From positions 1,612,001 to 1,676,000 of the forward strand of contig JAIXMN010000003.1 of the NCBI GenBank assembly GCA_025716815.1: a stretch of DNA of 64,000 bases. The letters are read 5' to 3'. Numbering within the stretch: position 1 is the first letter of the stretch; each line of letters opens with the position of its first letter. The notes beneath the pieces were generated by a model. It searched no databases. It had not been told where the DNA came from and saw nothing but the letters and a program-made list of their open reading frames with translations. The DNA is from Dichotomocladium elegans (taxonomy: Eukaryota > Mucoromycota > Mucoromycetes > Mucorales > Lichtheimiaceae). Shown piece by piece: positions 31,830-44,800 of the stretch. A program made the position numbers and the translations under genes.

Positions 31830-33774
31830 ATGTCGCTATCTACTCAAGCAGAAGACTTCCCTTGTCGTTGGCAACACTGTGACAAAGTCTATTTAGACCC
31901 TGAATTCCTTTACATTCATTTAACAAACGACCATGTCGGCCGCAAATCAACCGGCAATCTCTGTCTGACCTGCCATTGGGACCAATGCGAGGTCACTGTC
32001 GTCAAAAGAGATCACATCACAAGTCACCTTCGTGTCCATGTACCGCTGAAACCCCATCGCTGTAAGGTAAGCTATCACCCCTTTGCTTATGCCTCTTGCC
32101 TTACTCAGTTTTTTCATCTATAGTGGTGCGAAAAGACCTTCAAGCGACCACAGGATCTGAAAAAACATGAGAAGATCCATACTGATGACAGTGAACCTCG
32201 GAAAATCCAATCGCGGCAACCCCCCACTCCTCCTAAGTCCATGGATGTCTCTCTCGCTTCATCGGGTGCTCTACTAGGCTCCTCATCCTCAAATGGATCC
32301 ATCCAAATGCCGATGTCTCCAGCTCCTAGTTTTCTTCATTCCCCTCCGCATAGCACTATTTCTGACGGTAGGTCAAGAACTAATGAAGTCTTTCACACGC
32401 TGACGTTTGGTTCCGTACTTGCATTATCGGAAGACCCTTCCATAGATGGATGGATGCATCAGCCTTCTACAACATGTTCTAGTAGTATCTCACCTGCAAG
32501 CTCCGTTTCACCCTATTTTGCAAGCTCTTCCGATTTCAACCCTCGGAAAGATCAGTCGTATTATGCCACCTCTACTCCTGTCCCGTCGCAACCACAGCAA
32601 CAACAGTATCCGTATTCACAGTCTGGATATTCCTCCATGGCTGCAGACCAACCTATGCAAGATACCATTCATTCTGACCACATGATGGGATCTCCGGAAT
32701 ACAATCATGGTATAGATACGCAAATATGGGTTAAAACGACCGACTGATGTCTGTGTTCCCTTTAAAGAACTTGCTCATCACCTGAGCGTCCTGCAAAACA
32801 TGATTGGAACAGGTTCTGTGAATCCCGCGGATTTCGCAGCGAACTTGACGAGTGATCAAGATTTGGAGGATATCAATGCATGGCTTGACCGTCTATCGCA
32901 AAACTATGTTCAAAACCCCATGATGCTCGATAATGTCTATTCGGTTCCATATGTCACTCCGAGCGATCCGTATGCAGGCCTACTCTCAAATCCAGCCGAG
33001 AACGCCGCTGAGGTCGATTTATATGTGCGCTCGCACCCTGTTCCGCCATTTACCGGCTATGATCAGCAGATGCAACACTACCATGACAACATGACTGTTG
33101 GTCAGCGCGATCATTATACAGCCATTCCGGATATATCGCTTTATTCTATCTATCAACACGAGCTTCAGACTTCCATGAATCTGAGAAGTGCTAATAAACG
33201 GGACAGTAAGTCCCGGTACATGTTATCCACCGACGGTCAAAGCGATAAGACCGATGTTGGTGAACAGCTCCGCATTGTCAAATCAGCGGCAACTGACGAG
33301 CAAAAGAAGAACCTATCGACCCTGGCCAATGTCTTCAGAGGCAATGATAGCGACGAAAAAGGAGCTGAATCAAAACCACCGACTCCTCACCATGTCTGTG
33401 CAACGCTGAAACAGGAGCACAGCGGCAAAAAAGAACCACCGGATACAAAGGAAACTCAGTCAGAAGAAGTCGTCAGAAGACGAGTGTCGGATACTGGGGA
33501 AGTGCGATCGGGAGGCGATGAAAAGAAGAAAGGAGGAGTAAACCAAGACGTGATGGATATGCTCTCAAAGGATTTGTCGGATCTGAGCATGAAGAATAAA
33601 GAACAGCTCTATCCCAGCCTTACTCAATGTTCTCGGACACGACAAAAAGAACTCATACAGATGCTTCGTCAGCAGATCAACGATGCCTACAGGCAAAAGA
33701 AGCATGGTATGTCTCTTAACACCGCTACCACCAGTGCCAACAGCCCGGACGCAGGAATCGTCAAAGTGCAATAA
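31830..33774 (+). CDS. pacC: PacC/Rim101 ambient-pH transcription factor (3 exons)
   Basis: Exons are 31830-32066, 32124-32709 and 32768-33774, giving 609 residues. Three C2H2 fingers fill the first 100 residues: [40 protein letters not shown], and a third completed by exon 2 ([18 protein letters not shown]). The linker [10 protein letters not shown] is diagnostic of PacC. A long Ser/Pro/Gln-rich region follows. Near residues 556-559, YPSL fits the YPXL/I motif through which PacC binds PalA/Rim20 for processing. The ORF appears to stop at 32747, but the intron at 32710-32767 removes that stop and joins phase. In other fungi the factor is activated by C-terminal cleavage at alkaline pH. Confidence 0.95.
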
Positions 33775-33839
33775 GAACCGCCGGTGATGATACCGCTTTC
33801 TTTCAATGGTTTTATGCTTATTTTCCAAAATAAATCTCG

Positions 33840-34110
33840 TATGCAAGATAAAATACAAAAGGAATGTCGCATAGTATTGTCGTATCAAACGGTAAAAAGA
33901 CTTCCCTGATCAGCAAACCGAATGCAGACCAGCGGCAAATTGCGCCTGGTGAGCACAGAAAAAAAGGGAAAGATCCTCCTCGAACGTAGCCAAATCGCGG
34001 CCCCATCGAGAGCAATCCAGTATCCTTACTGACCTCTCTTCCATGGTGTATCAACTACCGATGCGGTTGGTCAATCTACAAAGGACAGAGGGTGTTAGAT
34101 TCGGTCTAAA
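33840..34110 (-). repeat. Dispersed element, copy D
   Basis: On the minus strand, GAATCTAACACCCTCTGTCC and TTTGTAGATTGACCAACC lead into ACACCATGGAAGAGAGGTCA. The body encodes the short CRWSAF stretch shared with copy E. The 3' end runs close to the PacC stop. Confidence 0.6.
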
Positions 34111-35013
34111 AGATTCATCTTTTCCCGTGCATACGACTTCATTCTTGGGAAACGGTGTATATCACCCATGCAAACACTTTGCCTATAGCTTGTCGTCATC
34201 ATTTGCATTTCGCTTGGCTCTTGTCACACAAGTACCATTCATTATCCGTATAGCAGCCGACGAGACTCATTCCCTGACTTTCAAACAAGTAAAGACTTGT
34301 AGATACACATTTGAATCCCGTACATGGAACGCACAGACGCTTTGCTTGTTGCCATGGTCACCGATTGAGGACACGCTTGACGAAACCCAGGCGGGTTGGA
34401 GCGCTCTCGGGCACAGGTCACGATGGCCTGCGCGGAGTGGCTCGTCCAACATATCCGATTGACCTTGCTGTCCTTTCCCAATCTGCGTTCGTGCATATAA
34501 AGCGCGCGTGCTCTCTCTCTCTCTCTCTAATCGAGTATCGGGGTCTGCTATTGTTGGTGGCGACAGGGAGAGAGAGAGGGCGTGAGATTTCCGATAGCGT
34601 GCTCCACGTGGGCAGGATGCGCGTCTACAGTACCATGTATTGATTGATTAACACGGGATCAATCGGCAACAAGAGCCAAGTGGTTCATGTACATAAATAA
34701 TAATAATGATAAACCCGTCGTAAGGACTCGTCCGGCCCGTGGGTCGTTCCCAAGAAGAAGCAAACCTCGGGAAATGAATGCAGCATGAAAGTTCCTACTG
34801 CTTATTAGCTTCTTTTTTCCGGCACAATCAGTTCCCAGACAAGGCATGAGCAATCACTCTGGGGTTGCGTGGGTGGACGATCCTCTTTTATCATTAAAGT
34901 GGTGTTCACAAAACGCTTAAATAAGACTCACAAGCTAGGTGAATGTACTTTTTATTGTTTTATGATTGACTCTTTCCCGACGTTGACATATTTAGAGAGC
35001 GTGCACTCAAAGG
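34111..35013. other. Convergent spacer between PacC and ETP1
   Basis: A (CT)n run at 34511-34528 is followed by a GAGAGAGAG run near 34567, possibly a hairpin. No coding sequence or tRNA was recognised. The 3' flanks of both genes should lie here. Confidence 0.4.
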
Positions 35014-37207
35014 TTATGACCGATTGCCCCGTTTTCCCTTCTTTTTAGAGTTGGATATTGGCCTTGACGGTGATGCTGCTGGTTCTTCTACAGCTGGCAA
35101 ATGTACTTCCTGATCTGACGACGCCGGTGCTTCCTGCTGTGCTGCTGATGGTCCCTCTAGCTGTTTCATCAGCTGCATAACGCGTTCGTTGAGTGCTCGA
35201 ATATTCTTGTCCTTCTCTTCAGCTTCTTTTTCGAGCAATTGGCGATTAGCCATCAATGACTCGGTCATCTATGTATATAGATGGCATCGTCAAAAGGAAC
35301 GTGGAGAAGAATGATCCAATCGTTCTTATGCGCCTACCTCTTTTTCCTCCTTCCATTCCTTTTCAATAGCCTCTATTTTCGCCTTCCAGGTCAATAAGCG
35401 ACGCTCAGTTTTGGCTTTTTCCTTGGAAATCTCGGCAATTTGTTTGTTTAGCTCATCTTGCTTCCTTGTCAATGACTCCCGTTCATTCCGGCTTTCCGCG
35501 ATGCAAGCCATTAAATTCTTTGCCTCGGCTCTCAGATTCGCGATGGCATGATATATTTCCTCAAGCTGATCTTCGTAATACATCCGCTGCGAGTCAAGCT
35601 GTGAAGTGAGCAGGTATGTGTACTCAATAGACATCATGTCCATCTTTTCTTCTGCCTCAGTTGATCCTTTTTCATCTTTGCGTGCATGTCCATCTTCATC
35701 CACGCCTCCCGAAGGATAAGAAGAGCCTGAAGCGTCTGGATCGGCATCTGTATCTCCAGTGGCAGATGGTAATTCAAGCAGACTCCCGTCAACCATATTT
35801 TGGATCAGAGAGTGGACATAGCCATCGCCAGCATAATCCCAGATATGCTGGGTCTCAATCTCAAGCACATACAAATGATCCGTCTCGCGGTAATGGTCGT
35901 ATGCATGTGCATCCTGGTATCGTCCACAGCCAATGTGCCCACACACCATACAAATCCATAGACTATCAGTTGCTCCGCACACAAAGCATTCATGGTAATC
36001 CTGCTCCACCGAGCTAGGTTTGCCAGCTCCGGTTTGACCTGATACGCTGATGTTGCTACTGTTACTGCTGCTGCTGCTGCTCCCGTTGCCGGCGCTGCCA
36101 CTTGGTCGATTGCGTTCTAGGAAGGGCTTTTGTGAATATTTGCAAACAGGACAACTATGCATAGGCGCTTGTGTTAAATAAAAGAATAGGACGTTTTACC
36201 CTTTTGTTTCTCGCTCGGATGGCTTACTCGCTTTCTCCCCATTTGCTGAGACAGAAACAATCAAATGTATGCTCGCACACAATCTTCTTGAGACCTGTGA
36301 CACCCTCGTCCATTCGCTCAAGGCATACGGGGCATGTAGGCAATTCGTAACATCGGGTATTATCATCTTTCTGGTCATGCTGAAGGGTATCATGAAGGGA
36401 GACCGGGCATTTAGTAGATGGTATAACCATCCAATCCACCACCGGTTCGCCATGGAGATAGACTACATGGCAAATCTCAGGCTGATACACATGGAAAAGA
36501 AGAACCCCGCCAACACCAGATACTACGTTCTCAGTAAGCCATATCCTTCACAGAACACACTCACTTTACGGTACCTCTGTGATGCATAGCCTCTTGCCAT
36601 TGTACTTTGTAAAAAGATGATTTGCTGCTAAAGCAGAATCAAACCGGAACACGGCTGTGTACTTGTTGGGTGAATGATCACTGATAAATCGGTAGGTGCA
36701 TCCATTGCTTTCCTGATACCCGATAAAAGCGAGCAACTCCGCAGGTGCCATATACGATGGGACGGCGAGAATGCTCATGTAGAATGGACCACTTGTTTCC
36801 TTGTCATTTTCTTCTTTTTCCTCACTATTGCTCCTGGCATCACGGAACAAATGCAGGATTCCATAGCCGCATGGAATGGCATCGGTCGTCGATGTACGGA
36901 CCACAAGCGGGCCTAGCCGAAAGTCGGGTTGATCTGTTAGTCGAAGGGAATGGGCTTGCTTGGCAGACCGAATCGGGGTTGGCGGGGCATTGATGAGACG
37001 ATTTGATGCAGCGATCGTCTGCTTGATCCGGGATTTCGGGTGGTGGTGTAGGCGGGATTGACATTGCCGGCGATTCTTGGGTGACGGTTTTTTGACATGG
37101 CGAGCGACCTTTGGCAAGGCAGATGCGAGATGATCATCAAAGAGATGAACTGGTGCGTCTGGAAGTGCCAAGCTAACGATTGCTAAGCGCAAATGGTAGT
37201 AGTGCAT
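35014..37207 (-). CDS. ETP1: ETP1/BRAP2-type RING ubiquitin ligase (4 exons)
   Basis: Exons are 36575-37207, 36228-36481, 35338-36154 and 35014-35268, giving 652 residues. In order it has: an RNA-recognition-like BRAP2 N-terminal domain (ILAVPSYMAPAELLAFIG, NGKRLCITE then PEICHVVYLHGEPV across intron 1); a RING finger from about residue 261 (CPVCLERMDE, CEHTFDCFCLSKW, CPVC); a UBP-type zinc finger (CFVCGATDSLWICMVCGHIG, then HLYVLEIETQHIWDYAGDGY); and a long coiled coil. This order is that of human BRAP2 and yeast Etp1 (E3 ligase linked to ethanol tolerance and signalling). The acceptor before PEIC was chosen because it restores the family sequence and phase. Confidence 0.95.
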
Positions 37208-38546
37208 TGTGTCAAACCTATTCCTCCCCTTTTATGCTAGAGCGCGAAGGGCTGTGTAAAAGAAGGCGGGAAAAATATTCAAGCTTTCGTTTTCCGCTTG
37301 CATTGTTTAGTGTCGTATACCAATAGCACCTTATGTCCTAATCATCATTTTGAAAGCTGTGATATTACGATGATCACTCTCCCGCTATGAAGCGCCTAGA
37401 TGTTCTTGGGATGCTTCACGGCAATGCTATCCATTATCTGTTTCTCAATGGCGTGACGATTGCGTTATGCCGCGTGCTAGTCAAAAGGATACAATACTTC
37501 GCAGTATTGCCACTGGCGATCAGTAAGCTCGACTAAGATAGGCTATCAAGTCGCTGACTATACAAAATGGCACGAGAGCTTCTCGGTGTAATTTTTTTAC
37601 ATTCCCAATAATGCTTGCAGGCGCCATCTTGTTGACTGTAGTGCAGTGTTCAAAGGCCTTGACGCTGCGAATTCAATTGTCAATGGGAAACGAAAGCTAA
37701 TAGCTGCGGTACTGGGACATGATACAAACTCATCAATATCAGCCGCGAGGGCAGTGTCTCATTGTGCTTCAATGACTTCTTGATCCAAGTCATATGCTGC
37801 GCAACTTGTTGCTTTTGCTGGCAACCTGTTGGCAGGGGGAGAGAATTTAAGCAGTGTTCTAAGAGGATTGCAGTATGAGGGCTCATGAATTCTTTGTTAA
37901 TGCCATAGGAATAGTTTGCAGAAGACACAAGAAGTCACGAGTCAATTGCTAGCAAAGGCTGACTCCTGCTGGGCCTGCTGTGGTGGGTTAAGATGCGATA
38001 AACAAGATACCTGGACTACTCTCCATCCGACGAATGGAGGGGATAACACCATATAAGCAAAATTCCCTCTATTGAACCGCAAATACTATCTACTGATGGC
38101 CTGATGTCCATGATCGCCTGACGCAAACTTGATTGAAAATAAAAGTGAAAACAGTTTCGTGACATTACCCTGTCCCACCTGTGGGATGATGGGGCACCAG
38201 ATGGGACTAAAATAGAAAGAATTATGACGTTTATAACAAGTATCTGTCAACTTCATCCTGTGCATCAAGCCCTTATGACCGGCAGTCAGAAATTAAGGCG
38301 GTAGCAGCAGAAGAGATCATTCGCGCGGGACCTTCTCTTCTTGCTCGTTCTTTGACGCTGTGTTCATTTTACTCGAGGATTAAGCTATTTTCGATTATGT
38401 CCCATTGGCTTTGTATCGACGAAATTAGCCGCCAATGCTATTTTAGGATAAGAGGCAGAGGGGAACCCGTGTCAGGGCGATCCATATCTCTATCCAGTAA
38501 CTCTCCCTAACCTGATACATTCCACGAAACGAACCCACCATTCAGG
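37208..38546. other. Divergent spacer between ETP1 and CAS1 genes
   Basis: 1.3 kb with two divergent promoters expected at its ends. Frames of up to 82 codons show no recognised motifs. No repeat was recognised. Confidence 0.4.
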
Positions 38547-41280
38547 ATGGCCAAGTCATCTTCTTCGCTCATTAAATCAAAATTGGTACAAGTAGGTATC
38601 TACTTGTCCTTCTTTCTCGTCTTCGTGTCGGGAATATTCCGTTACGTTCTCGGTATGTCCCTCTTTCATTCATTCTTTGACGCATATATATGTTCTAACC
38701 GAACAACTCGGCCCTCTCCTCCTGTAATTATTTTTCCTCCACCTAGATCCCAAGGACCAGACGCGATGTCAGTCGATGCTCAACGACGGATGGTGGCAGG
38801 ATCCACCATCGTTTACGAAATGGCAACCTGCGGGATGCATGATGCATACTTACCGACCGACTGAAATAGCCGATTGCTTGGAGCATGCGCGCGTGTTATA
38901 TGTGGGTGACTCGATAGTGCGGCAACAATTCTTTGCACTAGCACAGACCATTCATCCGGATGTTGATATGACGGGTGCGAAGCACGTCGACCGCCGATAC
39001 CAATTTAAGGAATACAACCTAGTGCTTGAATTTTGGTGGGATCCGTTTCTCAACAGCTCACGGACGATTGATATGCTCAAAACAACTGCGTCGTCCACTG
39101 CGGATGAACAGCCTCAGCCTAGCATGCTTGTCATTGGCAGTGGTCTGTGGTATATGCGCTACCGCGGAGAGGATGAATACCGGGAAGAGTGGCAGGATGC
39201 AGTCGACCGGGTCCTCGACGCCGTCCAACGATCGTCCAAGGTCGCAGACGCCGTGGTTCTGACGCCGGTTGAGATGCCGTCTTTTGACTTGCTCTCTCCG
39301 GAGCGCGAGCGAACTATGACAATGGATCGAGTTCAGAGTATGAACGATTATCTGCGCAGGCGCGAGCAGTCAATCCGGTCCCTCACGCCCATCACCATCC
39401 CATATGTGTTGAACAAGATTTCCGAAGGCGCTTTCAACATGACCGAAGACGGCCTCCACTTTGAATCGCCGGTGACTACAATGCAAGCCCAAATCGTTCT
39501 CAATTACAGATGCAACGAGCAGCTTCCAAAACACTTTCCCATGGACACCACCTGCTGCTATCACTATCCTGTCCCGCATTGGTATCAGAATCTCTTTTTC
39601 GCACTGTTCTTAGTATGGGTTCCCATTGGCATATTCGTCATCTCGAGTGGTAAGTTGCATACATGCCTAGCAGCGGAAAAAGGGTCCTGACGAGACATAC
39701 GTACCTGGCCAGAACGCCCGATGATCCGTTGGTTACGGCACTACTTCCCGTCCGAGCCAGCATTGAATGCGCTGTTCGCGTTCGGCCTCGGAGTAATCTA
39801 CATGTACTTTGGTGACCGAACGCAGATGTTTGGCAAAGCACAAAAGCTGTACGATCCAACCGTCTTTGCAGTGTTGATGGTCTGTATGCTTGTGGCGGGC
39901 GTCATCACATTGAAAGCCAAAAAAGAGGGCGACCACGGATTTCTGAACCGCGACCAGACGGACGAATGGAAGGGGTGGATGCAAGTGATTATATTGATCT
40001 ACCATTTTTGCGGTGCATCGTCCGTGTCCGGCATTTACAACCCTGTACGAGTATTGGTGGCATCGTATCTGTTTCAGACAGGATACGGACACTTTTACTT
40101 CTTCTACAAAAAGGCAGACTTTAGCCTCGGACGTGTGCTTAATGTCATAGTGCGTCTGAACCTGCTGACATTTGTCCTTCAGTATGTGATGGATACTGAC
40201 TACCTGAGCTACTACTTTACACCGCTTGTGTCGTTCTGGTTCTTGGTAATCTGGATGACGCTCTATGTTGGACACGCATCGAACAAGTCGTCATGGCGAT
40301 GGATTTTGGGCAAGATCGGTGTGGCTGCCACGACAACTACTATTGTGATCCATGTACGGGGTGTGCTCGAAAAGATTTTTGAACTTCTCTATTGGATGTT
40401 TCGGATTCAATGGAATGCGCAGGAATGGCGATTTCGTCTAGCATTGGATGGATGGATTGTCTACGTTGGTATGTTATGTGCCTATGCAACAATCCAATTT
40501 AGCGAGCATCGGCTGTCGGAGCACCCACAGTGGCCGACGGTGAAGCGAGCGAGCGTGATCGCTTCCGTTGTAGCTATGGCACTCTACTTTTCATTTGAGC
40601 TTTCGCTGTCGTCAAAGTTCGTATACAATCGCTTCCATCCCTTTGTGTCTTGGGTTCCAATTCTTGCCTTTGTTATTATTCGCAATGCTACTGTCCGCCT
40701 ACGCAACATGTCGTCAAAATTCTTCATCTTTTTCGGACGAATCTCTCTGGAGACGTTCATTGGCCAATTCCACATGTGGCTCGCCGGCGATACGAAAGGC
40801 CTGCTCCTGGTGATAACCCATCCCCGGGCTGCATATGGCCTCGGCTGGTGGCTCAACTTGATCTTATCATCCGTCTTGTTTGTTCACGTGTGTTATTATC
40901 TCAGCCAGTCGACAGGAGAAATCACCAAACACGTCTGCGCAGTCTTGAATCCTCATCAACAGCCATCATCGGCATATCAGGCCGTTCCGCTCCTCCCTAC
41001 CACCACCACCACTACTGCAACAACAACAACAACAACAGCTTCTACTGCTGCTGCTACGGCGACGGTGGCAGCGGCGGCTACTAGTCCAGCTGGACATTCC
41101 TCTTCGCAGCTGACACCTGCTTCTGAGACAACGCCGGTCCGTTGGGAAGAAGACGAGTGCTCTTTGCAGCAGCCCTCGCAACCATCCTTGCTGCGCCGCT
41201 CGGTCCTTCTTTGGCGGGACGGTCGCGTTCGAACCGCCCTATTCTTGTTCGTTATTGGTATCATGAACCGCTTCTGCTAA
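38547..41280 (+). CDS. CAS1: CAS1-type polysaccharide O-acetyltransferase (3 exons)
   Basis: Exons are 38547-38652, 38747-39649 and 39713-41280, giving 858 residues. An N-terminal membrane anchor (IYLSFFLVFVSGIFRYVL) precedes a lumenal SGNH/PC-esterase domain with VLYVGDSIVRQQFF at about residue 90 (catalytic Ser) and EDGLHF at about 270 (catalytic His). After CCYHYPVPHW come about ten membrane helices with GWMQVIILIYHFCGASSVSG and FFGRISLETFIGQFHMWLA, the Cas1p acyltransferase domain. Family members (Cryptococcus Cas1, animal CASD1) O-acetylate glycans in the Golgi. Near the C-terminus is a low-complexity Thr/Ala stretch encoded by (ACC/ACA)n, followed by one last hydrophobic segment. Confidence 0.95.
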
Positions 41281-41364
41281 ATATTTTCAATCTAGAGCAT
41301 CTCGAACATTGTTTTACTGTAATATATGCGTCCTTTTTTTTTTCTTTCATCCCTCCATGTGGCT

Positions 41365-41365
41365 G

Positions 41366-41395
<30 letters not shown>
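41365..41395 (+). repeat. (GTAT)n microsatellite
   Basis: About seven tandem GTAT units just downstream of the CAS1 stop, in its likely 3' flank. Confidence 0.9.
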
Positions 41396-41396
<1 letters not shown>

Positions 41397-41598
41397 GCCC
41401 AATTTGAAGAAGACATGTTTAAAAGACGACAACCACCATTTACTGGAGTGATGCATATACAGTTCGATCTGCTGATAAATCAAGAGAACAAGGGTTCTTT
41501 TTTCCTACTGAAGCGTCTATAGGACTTGAAGAAAAGAGGAATGGTCTAGGAAAGATCAAGAAAAAATTTGCATGACAAGCTTTTTCCTTCATAGTGGA

Positions 41599-41719
41599 TA
41601 TATAAAGGCGCTGTTTTTCCTTTCTCCTTCACCCCTCCCCCTTTGATTTCCTAACCATGTCTTCTCCTGAAATCAAACCATTGAATCTAAAAGGTGGCCA
41701 ATGGTACGTGTGCATCTGA
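41599..41719 (+). other. TATA box with a short leader ORF, downstream of RPB5
   Basis: TATATAAA at 41599-41606 is followed by a CT-rich leader and an ATG at 41657 (MSSPEIKPLNLKGGQ), which has a possible splice donor at CAATG/GTACGT. The next plausible exons (AAATACATGTACGAAAGG, then GATTTTGACAACCTACC) would overlap the last exon of RPB5 on the opposite strand. I do not recognise the peptide; it may be a spurious or non-coding transcript. Confidence 0.25.
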
Positions 41720-41937
41720 TGGAAAGGGATGTCTTCCACCGGGTGGTCTGATGACGCGCATAGCACGTGGTGTGGCCAATACGGACATCAGCACCATCAG
41801 TGTCCTTTTCTGAAGTAATCAGCCTCCAGCAGAATGTTCTTGAAGAGCAATACGACATTTCTTTCATTTTGCTATCATGTTGTTCATTGTTGTAGTAAAT
41901 ACATGTACGAAAGGGTAAGTGTGAATGTGGTTTTTTT

Positions 41938-43069
41938 TTATATGCAAAGTCGGTAGCTGACGTAGCGGCCTGCTGTCTCACTCTCGCGCAGGATTTTGAC
42001 AACCTACCCGTCATGCAAATGAGTCGACGTCTAACCTTATGTTGTATGTCGCTCTTTACTTCTCCACTATCCTCCTTACCTGGCCACGCTTCAAACCATA
42101 GTACCTGGCAACGGGATCCGTGTGTTGTATGCGTGGCAATTGTGTTTCCTTAAGTCGGCTTTTTATAAAGACCTTGCTTTTAGCTCTTTTCTGTATCTCT
42201 ACTGTGATATTCATGATACTCACTATCGTTGTAGCAGTACTTCCTTCTGTTCAGCTGACAGCACCTCATGCTTCGGCACAAGGACGTGATGGGTGATGTT
42301 GACAAGCAGTTCGTTCTCCTGGAAGAACTCAAACGTGTGTCTTGATGATAACGTTTGGAATACCTAGTCCATTCCATCCCCACCAGTCAATATATATAAA
42401 TACATATATATCCGATCCTGAGGCTTCGCCTCCTATGGAAGTTTGTCTGCTGAGGTCACTTACTTTAGCCGCGGAAGTTGTCAAACTCTGCTGAAAAATA
42501 CAAATGGCTTTCGGGATCTGTTGCTGCGCCATACGATCGACATACCTTTATTTCCCAACATCATGGAATAGATTAGCTTTCCGAAGTATATATATATACA
42601 TATATGCATTCATTTGAAGATGCACCAATCCCATTTTACTTACCCGCGTAATGTCTTGACACCCACAGACTTCTCTTTTGGGAAAAAGACCAGTAATTGA
42701 TCGGTTGGGTCATCTTTTTTCTGAACAATAAATGTCAAGTGATCACGACTACAAGGATATCATATGTTCGTCAGTCGACGACGATCTTCATTGCAATTGT
42801 CGTATTGCCTTACTCAACATCGCCCGAGGGGGCGAATTGCCTCTTGAAGGTCTCGAGCTCGGTGTCAAGTTCGCCCTGCTGAACAACGTAACCCTAAATG
42901 CGCAGGATTACACGATCATTGGTGAGGGGAGACGAACTGTTGGAGGCGATTGAGGATGAACGGGTGGGGGAAGAGTGAAAGTTGTTCTTACGCGATCGTG
43001 GACCATTTGATGCGCTGTGCGGTACACACGCCAAAGACGAGTGGCTTCATTGTTGCTTCCGGAATCCAT
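41938..43069 (-). CDS. RPB5: RNA polymerase subunit RPABC1 (RPB5), shared by Pol I, II and III (7 exons)
   Basis: Exons are 42992-43069, 42814-42893, 42644-42748, 42464-42545, 42224-42363, 42080-42158 and 41938-42003, giving 209 residues (human 210, yeast 215). The N-terminal domain reads [19 protein letters not shown] and [20 protein letters not shown]. The C-terminal assembly domain reads [20 protein letters not shown], then [20 protein letters not shown] and [16 protein letters not shown]. Every junction is in phase and matches the conserved protein, so this is a strong model despite no exon longer than 140 bp. The subunit sits in the lower jaw of all three nuclear polymerases. Confidence 0.97.
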
Positions 43070-43349
43070 TTCTCTGCTACGTTTACGTCCGTCGGGCCAA
43101 AGAAATAATAATAAGGAAAAGCACACAATCCAAAGTGGAGATTAGGAGAGTGGGCAAGCGTAAAAAAAAAAAAAAGAGGGCCCAGCAGCCGGGAAAATTT
43201 GGGCACCAGTGACTTGGTTTCAATCTTTTGGGTGAGTGGGTTATGTCAATAAAAAAAAAAAGAGCACCGTCTGTTCCTGAATTATCGCTCACAGCACCTC
43301 CTCCCGGTCCTGACAGCAAACGAGCAACTGGTATACACCGGTTTCCAAA
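43070..43349. other. Promoter region of RPB5
   Basis: Upstream of the minus-strand RPB5 start, with two poly-A runs on the + strand (about 43160-43175 and 43250-43262). It abuts the Tc1-like copy 3. Confidence 0.4.
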
Positions 43350-44800
43350 ATGGAAGTCGTATCCTAGCAACTCTAAAGTCGCAACATCTCAAAATAAAAG
43401 TCGCATTGGCCAGAAAATCTTTACGCATGATGACAAAGCAATTGTCCCGCGCACGGCCGACATTGTCACATAAAAAGGTTTGGCAAATCCATCTCTATAA
43501 ATGTTAGCCAGCTTTTTGCCCTTTTGAATCCTTTTCTTTTATACCTATTTCACATTCTGAATGTGCAATCTATTTTTTACTACGATGGCCGAGGTCATGT
43601 CGTTGATGAGGAAATGTACTCCCTTCAATTTTGTGTTCTCACACAGAATATCTGCGTAGTCTATCTTTTGCAGTGGTAACCCTGACCTTGATGCTACACA
43701 AACGAAAGGATTCAGATGAAAAAAACAGACTTAAGCGCGGCTATATAATGTACATCGACAATGAAAGGTCAGATTTTTCAAACTGGCATTCGAGAAGGTC
43801 TTGAGCGCATCAACTGCTGCAAAAACAGTTAGGAATCCGTGCTCGGTCATCTCAGCGATGGGCATCCCAGAACAAAAAGAACCCTGACAGCATTTTTAAG
43901 AAAAGTAGATGCAGAGGCCGTTCACGTACTCTCAACGAAGAGCACAAGAGTGTTGTTTTGGAATGGGTTGACGAGAAACCGTCACCTGTCCTGGAGCAAT
44001 TGATGGAGCAATTCCTCCAGAGATTAGAGGGTCTTAAAGCATCGAAAACGACGCTCCATCGAATTATGAATAACGAATGCATCTTTTCAACGAAAATGGC
44101 ACAGTTTCAACCTGTGGACAGGAAAAGTGATGCAAAAACCCGAGAGCGCCTTGACTGGGTGCGGCGATGGGACATGACTGACATTGGCTCAAGGGAACAC
44201 TATGTTTTCCTTGATGAAGCTGGCTTCCGTCTTAACATGAAGCGCAGCATGACATCGTCCAAGAAAGAGACATCCGCAGTAGTTACGGTGCCAAAAACAA
44301 GAGTGAGAACAACTACAACCCTGGAAGCAATTTCGGCATCAGGCATCATTAAATATACCTTGAGACTCCCACAACCACCAGCCAGAAAAAAAGATAAAGA
44401 GAGGGTCATTCCATAGCTGCAAGCAAATGAACTGAAGTCGGATACTACCTCAGCTTTATTAAGGCAAGCATGGATGAAATGGATGACTATGAACATATGA
44501 AGAGTCATTATTTATTGATAGATAATGTACCTATTCACAAGGCTGAGAACATCTCTAAGTACATCGAATATCGAGAATATCGATGCGTCTATCTTCCATT
44601 CACCTCGCCTGAAATCAGACTTACTGAACAGTTTTGATCGGTTGGGAAGAGCAAAGTAGAACGTGATAGGTGACCCGAATCAGAGAAATGTCGAATAGCT
44701 GGAAGTTGGCTGATTTTGAAGGATTCGGCTCTCATTCTTACAGGTATCTAGTTTACTGTCATCGTATGAAGATTTATAATCGACTTGTGATAATTCTACA
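43350..44800 (+). pseudogene. Degenerate Tc1/mariner-type element (copy 3)
   Basis: The terminal-repeat block AAGTCGCATTGGCCAGAAAA is near 43403. The transposase frame begins near 43563 (MCNLFF, frame lost soon after). It is best preserved from 43958 to 44416: EWVDEKPSPVLEQLMEQFLQ, RLEGLKASKTTLHRIMNN (helix-turn-helix), then HYVFLDEAGFRLNMKRSM with the second catalytic Asp. Further on are HYLLIDNVPIHKAENISKYI and a decayed third block ending TEQF followed by a stop. Frameshifts and stops rule out function. Confidence 0.88.

Noticed and set aside
32700..32800. Two separate genes split at the stop at 32747
   Set aside because: A 58-bp intron (32710-32767) joins the frames in phase and gives one normal-length PacC protein.
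34311..34330. tRNA B-box-like TTTGAATCCC
   Set aside because: No matching acceptor stem, A box or anticodon loop could be drawn around it on either strand.
40977..41264. Minus-strand Val/Ala-rich frame as a gene
   Set aside because: Antisense of the Thr/Ala low-complexity tail of the CAS1-type gene.
42732..42953. 73-codon + strand frame as a gene
   Set aside because: It is the antisense shadow of RPB5 exons 2 and 3, which match the conserved protein.
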